Notes under the pieces: generated by a model
Told to the model about the DNA's origin: nothing
What the model saw: only the letters and a program-made list of their open reading frames with translations
Database searches by the model: none
Shown here: positions 1 through 6,822 of the stretch, piece by piece
How positions within the stretch are numbered: position 1 is the stretch's first letter
Layout of the letters: each line of letters opens with the position of its first letter
Translations under genes and position numbers: made by a program
Assembly (NCBI GenBank): GCA_031551625.1
Contig: JAVBNJ010000016.1
Location: 1 to 11,226 of the forward strand
Length of the DNA stretch: 11,226 nt
From: JAVBNJ01 sp031551625
GTDB lineage: Bacteria > Bacteroidota > Bacteroidia > Bacteroidales > UBA932
Direction of reading: 5' to 3'

Positions 1-801
1 AACCCACTGCCGACCAGCAATAATATTACGATGGTAACTAATGCTGCCGTGTGCGGACAGGGAACGGTTATGTTGAACGCCACGCCTGCTGCCGGTTTTA
101 CAACTCGCTGGTACAGCGATGCCACATTAACTAATTTCTTATTCGAAGGTAACATTTATACTACACCGGTAGTAAATACTACGACAACTTATTATGTAGT
201 GGCAAAAAACACCTCAACGGATTGTATCGGTAATGTCACAGCAGCCAAACAAATGGTTGTCACCGTCAATCCGCTGCCTACCGCCAATGATATTCTTTCG
301 GTAGCCAATGCAACTGCATGCGGGCAGGAATCAGTTACGTTGAATGCCACGCCTGCAACAGGTTTTGCAGCCCGCTGGTACAGCGATGCGGCTTTAACTA
401 ATTTCTTATTTGAAGGAAATAATTATACGATACCGGTATTAAACACTTCGACTACTTATTATGTAGTGGCAAGAAATACCACAACAGATTGCATCGGCGA
501 TGCTACAGCGGCCAAGCAAGTAGTGGCTACGGTTAACCCGCTGCCGACCGCTGGTGACATTACCTCCGTAACAGGAGCTACGGTATGCGCCGGAAACACA
601 ACCGTTGTAAGTGCCACCGCTGCTTCCGGATTTATACCCCGCTGGTATTCCGATGCCACACTTACTGATTTCCTGTTCGAAGGAACCAATTATACAACAC
701 CGGTATTATACAACACTACCACTTATTATGTAGTAGCCAAAAGAGTAAGCGGTAACTGTACGGGCGATGCATCCTCTGCGAAACAAGTAGTCGTTGTAGT
801 C
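1..801 (+). repeat. Three tandem 267-bp in-frame repeats (Ig-like modules)
   Basis: The NPLP-coding motif recurs at 1, 268, 535 and 802, giving three units of exactly 267 bp (89 codons). Conservation is visible in the DNA as well as the protein, for example the CGCTGGTACAGCGATGC block shared by the first two units. The array probably continues upstream of the window. Such arrays expand and contract by recombination and are prone to collapse in short-read assembly. Confidence 0.85.
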
Positions 802-1356
802 AACCCACTACCGGTATTACCGGACTTGCAAATAGCAGGAAAAACCACGATAGACAGGAATACCTCTACCACGCTCGAAGTAATAACACCAGTAACAGGA
901 ATAATACGCTGGTATGAGTTAAATCAAACCTATCTACTGCTCCATGAAGGAATGATTTATAAGACGCCGAACCTCGCCCAAAGCACCACTTACTACTTGC
1001 ATTTAGTAAGCCCCGAAGGTTGTGAAAGCACCATGCAACAAACAGTAACAGTAACCGTAAATAATGACATTTTCATTCCGGAAGGTATTACACCCAATAA
1101 CGATGGTTACAACGATACCTGGGTAATCCGTAATATAGAACAATACCCGAACAATACAGTGACCGTTTTCAACCGTTGGGGTGAGAAAGTGTATGAAAAA
1201 ACCGGTTACAACAATACCATGCCCTGGGATACCTACCCGAATACCGGGCTCCGGTTGGGAACCGGAAAAGTACCACGCGGAACATACTTCTACGTGTTAC
1301 AATTGAATGACTCCAGCCACCGTGTCTTCAAAGGGTACATAGAGATTATCTACTAA
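1..1356 (+). CDS. Ig-like repeat protein with type B T9SS C-terminal sorting domain (5' partial)
   Basis: The reading frame is open from the first base, and the codons before the first ATG (31) already match the repeat (NPLPTSNNIT), so the gene begins upstream of the window. The 451 visible residues hold three repeats of exactly 89 codons (codons 1-89, 90-178, 179-267). Each opens with NPLP and contains a cysteine pair, RWYSDA and TTYYVVA. A diverged fourth unit follows (about 268-357). This matches the Ig-like domain associated with CHU_C proteins (Ig_7). Residues 358-451, starting FIPEGITPNNDGYNDTW and containing FNRWGEKVYE and a final GYIEIIY, are the gliding-motility-associated (CHU_C, type B) T9SS sorting domain. 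The protein should cross the outer membrane by T9SS and remain on the surface or be released. Its place just before a PorP/SprF gene recalls the sprB-sprF order in Flavobacterium. The ligand or adhesive target cannot be told. Confidence 0.92.
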   Translation, partial: NPLPTSNNITMVTNAAVCGQGTVMLNATPAAGFTTRWYSDATLTNFLFEGNIYTTPVVNTTTTYYVVAKNTSTDCIGNVTAAKQMVVTVNPLPTANDILSVANATACGQESVTLNATPATGFAARWYSDAALTNFLFEGNNYTIPVLNTSTTYYVVARNTTTDCIGDATAAKQVVATVNPLPTAGDITSVTGATVCAGNTTVVSATAASGFIPRWYSDATLTDFLFEGTNYTTPVLYNTTTYYVVAKRVSGNCTGDASSAKQVVVVVNPLPVLPDLQIAGKTTIDRNTSTTLEVITPVTGIIRWYELNQTYLLLHEGMIYKTPNLAQSTTYYLHLVSPEGCESTMQQTVTVTVNNDIFIPEGITPNNDGYNDTWVIRNIEQYPNNTVTVFNRWGEKVYEKTGYNNTMPWDTYPNTGLRLGTGKVPRGTYFYVLQLNDSSHRVFKGYIEIIY

Positions 1357-1380
1357 GCAACAAAAGGAAGACTGACTATT

Positions 1381-2352
1381 ATGTTACGCTATACCATACA
1401 TATAAAAAATAAGTACATCGCCTATCGCCGCCTACTGGCGATTGCCGCCACACTACTTTTGGCCGGTTGGTACACACCGGCGCGGGCTCAATACGACCCC
1501 GGATACACTCACTATATGTTCAACGAAATTTTTGTGAACCCGGCCTATGCGGGCGCCAAAGACGCTCTCTCCATTACCGGCCTGGTACGCGACCAGTGGA
1601 GCGGCTTCACCGGCGCCCCCCGCACCATTTCGTTGAATGCACACACGCCGCTGGCACAAGATAAAATCGGGTTAGGCATTGGCGCCACCTATGAAACCAT
1701 AGGCGTTCACCAACAGACTTACGGTATGATTGACTTCGCCTACCGTATCCATTTCCCAAAAGGGATATGGGCATTAGGGCTGCAAGGTTGCTTCGGTTAC
1801 CAAACAAACCGCTACAGCGAACTGAAGAACATGGAAACCGATCCCGGACTGGATCCGCTGCTGCAAAACAACCCGGCGAATTTTGTAGCCAATACCGGCA
1901 TAGGAAGTTATTACTACACAAAGAATTTTTACATAGGGGTCTCCATTCCCCGTATTTTAAACAACGATTACATTGGCGGAGAAAACAAACGATTAGATAT
2001 ACGCGACTGGACGTATTACCTCCAATCCGGCTATGTGTTCCACTTTGACGAGAACTTCGAGTTTATGCCGTCTGGGATGCTGAAACTAACTGCCGGAGCA
2101 AAACCGCAACTCAACATATCGGCTATGGCGTTGCTATGGCAAACATTGTGGTTGGGTGCCGACTATCGTACCGATAATTCACTGGCGGCGCTAGCCGGCG
2201 TGCAATTCTATAAGAAATTTCGCGTAGCTTATTCCTACGACATGAATCTTAGCAATAATACCCGTCAATATTTGGGAGGTAGCCACGAGGTATCATTTAC
2301 CTATACATTCGATGTACTGCACAAACGGGTTGTATCACCACGTCTATTTTAA
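1381..2352 (+). CDS. PorP/SprF family type IX secretion membrane protein
   Basis: This 323-residue protein has a positively charged N-terminus and a hydrophobic stretch (about 17-31) ending PARAQ, which gives a signal peptide with likely cleavage near residue 36. The mature start YDPGYTHYMFNEIFVNPAYAGAK, followed by RDQWSGFTGAPRTISLNAHTPL, is the family hallmark of PorP/SprF (TIGR03519). The rest alternates short amphipathic strands with turns, as expected for an outer-membrane beta barrel. Family members bind particular T9SS type B cargo proteins or form part of the gliding/secretion apparatus. The gene starts 24 bp after the cargo gene stop, with AAAAGGAAG upstream, so the two are probably co-transcribed and this protein probably serves that cargo. 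The ATG at 1381 gives a full signal peptide, so it is the natural start. It is more likely a dedicated SprF-like partner than the core PorP, but sequence alone does not settle this. Confidence 0.92.
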   Translation: MLRYTIHIKNKYIAYRRLLAIAATLLLAGWYTPARAQYDPGYTHYMFNEIFVNPAYAGAKDALSITGLVRDQWSGFTGAPRTISLNAHTPLAQDKIGLGIGATYETIGVHQQTYGMIDFAYRIHFPKGIWALGLQGCFGYQTNRYSELKNMETDPGLDPLLQNNPANFVANTGIGSYYYTKNFYIGVSIPRILNNDYIGGENKRLDIRDWTYYLQSGYVFHFDENFEFMPSGMLKLTAGAKPQLNISAMALLWQTLWLGADYRTDNSLAALAGVQFYKKFRVAYSYDMNLSNNTRQYLGGSHEVSFTYTFDVLHKRVVSPRLF

Positions 2353-2359
2353 TACCACC

Positions 2360-3892
2360 ATGAAAACAGCAACCATCATAATATTCATAAAGCGTACCGG
2401 CCTTCTGTTGATCGCAGGACTTTACGCAACCATACTCGCGGCACAACCCGGCTTGCCGGCCGACAGTGCCCGTTACCGTATTACGCCATTGGAAGTAAAC
2501 TCCGGATATGCCGATTGGGGGGCATTTGAGTACAACAACCGCCTGGTGTTTATAAGCAACCGCCCGGAGCCGCGTACCTCCCGTCTGTTACATCATATCG
2601 ATAACCAAACAAACGCCGACTTTTATACTGTTTACAGTGCCGAACTGGATACAACCGGCAATACTGGCGCTATAAAACGCTTTGCCGCAGAGCTGGACAG
2701 CCGGTACAATGTAGGGCCTGCCTACATATCGCCCGATGGAAACACGCTCATTGTCACACGCAATGTAGCTAAGAAAAGCGACAGCTATAAGGAGAACGGG
2801 GAACACTCCTTCGTATTGCAGTTATTCTTCTATACCCGCAATACCAAGCATAACAAGTGGGACAATATGACCGCATTTGCTTACAACAGTAACCGGTATA
2901 ACTGCGCCCATGCATTTATGACACCCGACGGACAGCAACTATTCTTCAGTTCCGATATGCCCGGTACGCTGGGCAGCATGGATATATTCGTATGCCAACG
3001 CAACGGCAAAGAGTGGAGCATGCCGAAAAACCTGGGCAGCCAGGTCAACAGTGCCGCCACCGAAATATTTCCTACTATCAGCAAAGACGGCAAAACCCTT
3101 TACTTTAGCTCTAATCGCCAAGGCGGACTGGGCGGATTGGATATTTACCAGATTACGCTACCGCTAACGGATGCCGGCATTGCGCAAAACATGGGGGCAC
3201 CCGTCAACTCGCACTACGACGATTTCGGATTAGTATTCTATAAGGGCAACGAATACGCTTTCTTTTCATCAAACCGGCCATTGGAAATAAACGGCCGTGC
3301 GGATACCAGCGACAATATTTACTGGCTACAGGCTATGGTACCGGAACCCATTTCGCCGGATGCCCATACTCCTGGAAACACAGTCTATACACCCCTGCCG
3401 GAAACAACGGCATACACCGTGATTAAGGGAACGATTATAGATCCGGATAGGCAACCGGTACCCAATGCCGAAATTAGTATCACCGACCACCATGGGAACA
3501 GCTACTATTACCGGACGGACAGCAACGGGCGCTACGTATCGCAACCGGTTCCAACAGGCCAAATATGGGAAATTAAAATCAACCAACCTTGCATGAAATG
3601 TGACCCCGTATTGGTAAATACGACCGGAACCACCGGAAAGGTTCAACCGGAATACACAGCCGACATGGTATTGCACTACCCTCAACGGATGAGTCTATCG
3701 GCCGAAATATTGTTCGATTTCGACAAATATGAACTAACCCCCGAAGCCAAAGAAATTTTAGACAGGCTGGCCAACACCCTGCGCTCCCAAGCCGATGTAA
3801 CAATGCTCATAGAAGGACACACGGACGCGCGAGGCACAAAAGAATACAACCAAATTTTATCCCTGCGCCGTGCTAAAGCTGTGGCCAATTAA
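2360..3892 (+). CDS. PorE-like PD40 propeller/CRD/OmpA protein, ended early by an in-frame stop
   Basis: I chose the ATG at 2360, 7 bp after the PorP/SprF stop, because it gives a clean signal peptide (MKTATIIIFIKRTGLLLIAG, cleavage near AAQ29). An in-frame ATG at 2312 lies inside the previous gene. PD40-type propeller blades are seen near residues 117 (SPDGNTLIVTRN), 184 (TPDGQQLFFSSD), 237 (SKDGKTLYFSSNRQGGLGGLDIY) and 290 (FFSSNRP). Residues about 352-415 (VIKGTIIDPDRQPVPNAEISI) form a carboxypeptidase-regulatory-like domain. An OmpA domain starts at 446 (ILFDFDKYEL, then IEGHTDARGTKEYNQILSLRRA). This order matches P. gingivalis PorE without its TPR part, a T9SS component thought to link the machine to peptidoglycan. 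Codon 511 is TAA, cutting the OmpA domain roughly in half: the 510-residue product lacks the final helix and strands. The domain continues in the same frame to 4060, so the ancestral protein had 566 residues. Confidence 0.88.
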   Translation: MKTATIIIFIKRTGLLLIAGLYATILAAQPGLPADSARYRITPLEVNSGYADWGAFEYNNRLVFISNRPEPRTSRLLHHIDNQTNADFYTVYSAELDTTGNTGAIKRFAAELDSRYNVGPAYISPDGNTLIVTRNVAKKSDSYKENGEHSFVLQLFFYTRNTKHNKWDNMTAFAYNSNRYNCAHAFMTPDGQQLFFSSDMPGTLGSMDIFVCQRNGKEWSMPKNLGSQVNSAATEIFPTISKDGKTLYFSSNRQGGLGGLDIYQITLPLTDAGIAQNMGAPVNSHYDDFGLVFYKGNEYAFFSSNRPLEINGRADTSDNIYWLQAMVPEPISPDAHTPGNTVYTPLPETTAYTVIKGTIIDPDRQPVPNAEISITDHHGNSYYYRTDSNGRYVSQPVPTGQIWEIKINQPCMKCDPVLVNTTGTTGKVQPEYTADMVLHYPQRMSLSAEILFDFDKYELTPEAKEILDRLANTLRSQADVTMLIEGHTDARGTKEYNQILSLRRAKAVAN

Positions 3893-4060
3893 TTAATGAA
3901 AAAAGGAATAAAAGCCAATAGAATAAAAGTAGAAGGATATGGATACAGCCGGTTGATAAATCAATGTAAAAAAGGGATCCCTTGTACTGACGAAGAACAG
4001 CGAGCCAACCGAAGGGTTGAGTTTCTGTTCAGCAAAAAATTAGAATACATTACTCAATAA
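3893..4060 (+). pseudogene. Severed C-terminal half of the OmpA domain
   Basis: Directly after the TAA at 3890-3892, and in the same frame, 55 further codons continue the OmpA domain: LMKKGIKANRIKVEGYGYSR, then QRANRRVEFLF and a final stop at 4058-4060. The family normally has AVANYLxxKGI here, so the stop sits where a Tyr codon (TAT/TAC) is expected, one base from TAA. No frame change is needed. An ATG at 3896, three bases past the stop, could restart translation by coupling and make a 54-residue peptide that completes the domain in trans. Otherwise this is untranslated remnant sequence. A sequencing or assembly error is the main alternative. Confidence 0.85.
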
Positions 4061-4087
4061 GCGTCATTTTGTAGGTTTGGTGACGCG

Positions 4088-4131
4088 AGGAAGGTGTAAG
4101 ATCATTTTGGTTTTACACCTTCCTTCTTTTT
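4088..4131 (+). terminator. Rho-independent terminator of the T9SS cassette
   Basis: A perfect 12-bp stem (AGGAAGGTGTAA at 4088-4099 with TTACACCTTCCT at 4113-4124) closes a 13-base loop and is followed by TCTTTTT. It lies 28 bp after the stop at 4060, which supports 4060 as the ancestral end of the operon. The convergent minus-strand genes end at 4169 and would read into the same hairpin, though without a T tract on that side. Confidence 0.87.
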
Positions 4132-4168
4132 ACAACTAATCAAAAACTGTCAGATATAATCTTGACTA

Positions 4169-4636
4169 TTACAATTTAATAATCCGTCCAACTTTTTTGG
4201 GGGGGGACTTCACTCTTTCTATCTTCGCACATAGAATCTCCAATATACCAGCAGCATTAAAGTTCAATTTGAAGTGCCTATGATTGTGGTAGGCATATCC
4301 CTGCTCTCGGTGGATGCGCAACCACGCCGAATCACATACCTCGTATGCTGAATCGTCTCTTTCTTCGTTGCTAAGAAAATACTCAGCACGTTGCCACTGA
4401 AACGCTAATGTATTGCTGCACATAAAGCACACTTCTTCATCTTCCAAATCGGTGAAACAAACAATGAGTGTATAATCATCTTCAATATACAAAAGGCGAA
4501 CTCGCTCACCATCGGCGACTGTAAATCCAAGGTTCACATGTGTAACTACAGTGTCTGGCAAAGCAATCTCGTGAAGAACACTTTTGTCCTTTCCAAAATT
4601 TTTCTCAATATGAGAACTAATACTTTTTTTCCTCAT
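4169..4636 (-). CDS. Hypothetical protein of 155 residues
   Basis: I do not recognise this protein. It is a soluble mixed alpha/beta sequence with no signal peptide or membrane segment. The middle is strand-like (RLLYIEDDYTLIVCFTD, then EEVCFMCSN). The C-terminal half, from CDSAWLRIHREQGYAYHNHR to HFKLNFNAAGILEILCAKIE, looks like a conserved compact module. There are four cysteines and a His-rich HNHRH patch, but no clear metal site. The start at 4636 is the only ATG that keeps the whole N-terminus; no good ribosome site is visible, as is usual in this phylum. It lies 106 bp downstream of the DUF4375-like gene and is the last of the minus-strand run. Small orphan proteins of this kind are often immunity proteins, but nothing in the sequence proves that here. 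The coding strand carries C8 then A6 near the 3' end, so the last dozen residues depend on an exact homopolymer count. Confidence 0.75.
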   Translation of the reverse strand: MRKKSISSHIEKNFGKDKSVLHEIALPDTVVTHVNLGFTVADGERVRLLYIEDDYTLIVCFTDLEDEEVCFMCSNTLAFQWQRAEYFLSNEERDDSAYEVCDSAWLRIHREQGYAYHNHRHFKLNFNAAGILEILCAKIERVKSPPKKVGRIIKL

Positions 4637-4691
4637 ATAAACATTATGATTTTTCAGATTAGCAACATATTCTGCTGAAGATATTTTCGAT

Positions 4692-4709
4692 CTGCCTGAA
4701 AGCAGGCAG
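4692..4709. other. Short perfect hairpin between two minus-strand genes
   Basis: CTGCCTG (4692-4698) and CAGGCAG (4703-4709) form a 7-bp stem with a 4-base loop, and a further GCAG repeat follows. It lies between the stop at 4743 and the start at 4636. No T tract follows on either strand, so it is not a canonical terminator. It could be an RNA-processing or attenuation hairpin, or a small dispersed repeat. Confidence 0.45.
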
Positions 4710-4742
4710 GCAGTTAGGTATAGGCTTTCATGTCAGTCGTCA

Positions 4743-5237
4743 TCAAAATAATTTTTCAATTCTGTCCCAATACTCTCCACTGCTCTGCAAATCATCAATT
4801 TTCTCCTCAATTTTTTCTATATCATTACTTAGTTCTTCGCCAAAGAAATCAAATAGATCATCAATCGGATGTTCTTCAACGAAATTTATGTTAGATTTCA
4901 GAGTATATTTTCTCTCCACTAAAGATTTGGCTTCATCAAAGAGATTCAATAATTTTTTTGAATTTGTTTTTTCAATTGCACTTCGAAATCTCATTATTTC
5001 ATTCAGGTTATTGTTGTAGAATACAGACAATAATCCGTCATTGAGGATTGCGCTTTCAAACTCTCCAACCAAGTATACGATTTTTATATTTTCGGGAAGA
5101 GAATCAATAATCTCATCTCTAAAATCAAAGAATTTTAGAATAATGTCATCCACTTTGTTCCCAACTTTTTCAGGTATATCTTCAAATGGGATGTTATTAA
5201 AATCTAATTTAGATAATATGTTTTTATAATTTTTCAT
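4743..5237 (-). CDS. DUF4375 / DMP19-like acidic protein
   Basis: This 164-residue soluble protein has a central segment (about 55-110: IVYLVGEFESAILNDGLLSV, FYNN, then an alpha-helical stretch ending LNLFDEAKSLVER) that fits the DUF4375/DMP19 pattern, in which an E-x-x-x-x-NGG-F/L-x-x-F-Y-N motif precedes helices ending in an [AL]LxLF-type segment. The C-terminal part (IDDLFDFFGEELSNDIEKIE) fits the family's closing helices. By direct count it has about 35 acidic and 21 basic residues, with the acid concentrated at the end. Neisseria DMP19 is a dsDNA mimic that blocks an HTH transcription factor; DUF4375 members also turn up among orphan and immunity-like genes. The DNA is markedly AT-rich. 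The start is 29 bp after the stop of the upstream membrane-protein gene, so the two are likely one transcript. The family call is from pattern recognition, and DNA mimicry is inference. Confidence 0.65.
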   Translation of the reverse strand: MKNYKNILSKLDFNNIPFEDIPEKVGNKVDDIILKFFDFRDEIIDSLPENIKIVYLVGEFESAILNDGLLSVFYNNNLNEIMRFRSAIEKTNSKKLLNLFDEAKSLVERKYTLKSNINFVEEHPIDDLFDFFGEELSNDIEKIEEKIDDLQSSGEYWDRIEKLF

Positions 5238-5266
5238 ATCACTTATATTTTATTCAATTTTTCACC

Positions 5267-6250
5267 TTATTGTCCACACGCTGTCGGGCTTGCGTCCAAC
5301 ATTTTTGTAATGGCCGGCAGAAGCTGTTCTTCAAACCGGTTTCGTTCTTTATCATATTTGTCTTCCCGGAAGCTCTCGGAAATTTTTAAATTTTTGCCGA
5401 ATACATTACGTTTCCGTGCAATGCAATAGCAAAAACACCCATCTTCTCCTTCTGTTATAATGGAATGCGCATCTTCAAAATCCATGACTTTTACTTTGAA
5501 CAGATAAGGGTATTTTTTGAATATAATCCTGCTTCTTGCATCAAAAATCAAAATAACTCCATCAGTAAAAAAGATTCTATAAGTACCTACAATTATCAGC
5601 ATTATACCAATAGCTAAAGCGAATAACCAATTATCATACATATTCAAAGGGTATTTCCAAATAATGATTGCCACGCTAAGCAGGCACCCCGCTAGTATCA
5701 ACCATTTATCTATTTTAACTCCCCGCCCGAAAGGAGCATAAATAATATCCTCCTTTTCAGAAGCATATAGCACCTTTTCTTTTTCAATAGGCACTTTAAT
5801 TTCACGAGTATCTGCCATTATATATCGGATTTCATCACATAAAATTTGGGCGCTTCGTGAAAATGGACCATACTGCCATATCGCACATTCCTTCGTTTTT
5901 CCGTCTTTTTCAAAAACCATATTCAATATGCTTCCAGAAGTAAAACCTCCATATTTCATTTTAGTCATGCGGAAATTTTGAAAGTTGTCAAAAGAATAAA
6001 TGTCCGGTTTATTAATTCTTGTAAATGTAATGGTTCTGGCACCAGCATCTAGTATTATTTTCGATTTCATAGTGTATACTAGTAAAAAAAGGCTCAGCAG
6101 TATCGCACTAACAGCTCCGAAATACATCTCATATTTGAAGAAAAATATTCCAAAGGCGATGCCTATGATAGCTACACTATATTTTCTCAGCAATTGCTGT
6201 TTTAATAGGTATTGATTGCCTTCTTGTTTTAAAAAACGGAATTCTGTCAT
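5267..6250 (-). CDS. Membrane protein with two copies of a hairpin + PH-like domain
   Basis: This 327-residue protein has two transmembrane hairpins (about 24-38/43-60 and 183-199/207-227). Each is followed by a strand-rich soluble domain (about 64-145 and 232-317). The two halves look homologous: IILDAGARTITFTRI (65-79) aligns with LIFDARSRIIFKKY (234-247), and each is followed after about 10 residues by a segment with FDNF or FEDA and then a Glu/Arg-rich helix. The layout resembles bacterial PH-like membrane proteins in which a TM hairpin carries a cytoplasmic beta domain, but I cannot place it in a named family. A charged linker (about 146-180) joins the halves. Function is unknown. It lies upstream of the DUF4375-like gene (29 bp apart). 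A hairpin and 95 bp separate it from the gene before it, so it may begin its own transcript. Confidence 0.8.
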   Translation of the reverse strand: MTEFRFLKQEGNQYLLKQQLLRKYSVAIIGIAFGIFFFKYEMYFGAVSAILLSLFLLVYTMKSKIILDAGARTITFTRINKPDIYSFDNFQNFRMTKMKYGGFTSGSILNMVFEKDGKTKECAIWQYGPFSRSAQILCDEIRYIMADTREIKVPIEKEKVLYASEKEDIIYAPFGRGVKIDKWLILAGCLLSVAIIIWKYPLNMYDNWLFALAIGIMLIIVGTYRIFFTDGVILIFDARSRIIFKKYPYLFKVKVMDFEDAHSIITEGEDGCFCYCIARKRNVFGKNLKISESFREDKYDKERNRFEEQLLPAITKMLDASPTACGQ

Positions 6251-6295
6251 AGTAAAAAAATAGGTAGTTAATTATATGATATTTTTATACACCGA

Positions 6296-6316
6296 ACGGG
6301 GACTTTTGATCCCCGT
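6296..6316 (-). terminator. Possible terminator hairpin after the small membrane protein gene
   Basis: ACGGGGA (6296-6302) and TCCCCGT (6310-6316) form a perfect 7-bp GC-rich stem with a 7-base loop, 30 bp past the stop at 6346. On the minus strand the following bases (TCGGTGTATAAAA) have no proper T tract, so termination is plausible but not canonical. A role in the leader of the 6250 gene is the alternative. Confidence 0.5.
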
Positions 6317-6345
6317 CCAGCCCAACTTAAAATAACACGTATGAC

Positions 6346-6771
6346 TTACATCACAATGTTCACAATAATACACCAGATACCTACAATGATACCGAAGATA
6401 CCCAGCTTGCCTTGCATGGCAGCCAGTTTGGCACGCAGCTGTTCGCCTTTGGCTTTAGCTGCTTCGTTCTTCGATAGCAGGTATTTGCTGATAAGGCCGT
6501 AGCCCAACATGAAACCAAGGATAGCTTCTACCAGCGAGGCAGCCAACCAAGTAATCCACCAGATAGCCGACCACATGCTATGGCCCAACAGACCAAGGTT
6601 CAACACGCAGCTAATGATTCCCCACACGCCCCAGATACAGAACACAAAGCCAATCCAGCCTTGGTAAGGAGCTACTTTGTCCAACAATTCCTGCGCATTC
6701 GGTTTTTTCGAAAGAATCAAGCTCGGCACAGCGATCAAGCTCAACAGAATAAGTGTAATTCCGTACAACAT
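6346..6771 (-). CDS. Small four-helix integral membrane protein
   Basis: Of the 141 residues most lie in membrane segments: about 2-20, 37-60, 67-95 and 122-141. A short polar loop (21-36, KKPNAQELLDKVAPYQ) and a charged amphipathic stretch (97-120, KNEAAKAKGEQLRAKLAAMQ) lie between them. The helices are rich in Trp and Gly (GWIGFVFCIWGVWGI, MWSAIWWITW). I do not recognise a named family and see no catalytic motif. GC content and codon use resemble the T9SS genes rather than the AT-rich genes downstream, so it may be an older core gene. It begins 51 bp after the stop of the first HTH gene, so co-transcription with the regulator is possible. An open frame on the other strand across 6580-6801 is a shadow. 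Confidence 0.82.
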   Translation of the reverse strand: MLYGITLILLSLIAVPSLILSKKPNAQELLDKVAPYQGWIGFVFCIWGVWGIISCVLNLGLLGHSMWSAIWWITWLAASLVEAILGFMLGYGLISKYLLSKNEAAKAKGEQLRAKLAAMQGKLGIFGIIVGIWCIIVNIVM

Positions 6772-6822
6772 AGTTTTTTTTTGTTTTTAGTTAGTAATTA
6801 AGTTTTTTGTTTAGAAATATAT

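Noticed and set aside
1..801. Tandem repeats as a CRISPR or intergenic satellite
   Set aside because: The period is a whole number of codons, the frame stays open throughout, and the units encode Ig-like domains.
2312..2359. Upstream in-frame ATG at 2312 for the PD40/OmpA gene
   Set aside because: It is within the PorP/SprF gene and would place 16 non-signal residues before a clean signal peptide starting at 2360.
3326..3685. 119-codon minus-strand open frame
   Set aside because: It is antisense to the carboxypeptidase-regulatory-like domain of a clearly coding gene and has no family-like features; the same holds for 1607-1921, 8830-9210 and 9896-10285.
4193..4206. Programmed frameshift at the A6 run
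   Set aside because: The classic A-AAA-AAG phase is not in the zero frame (AAA AAA G), and no extended product of interest follows.
4692..4713. CTGCCTG hairpin as a terminator
   Set aside because: There is no T tract after the stem on either strand.
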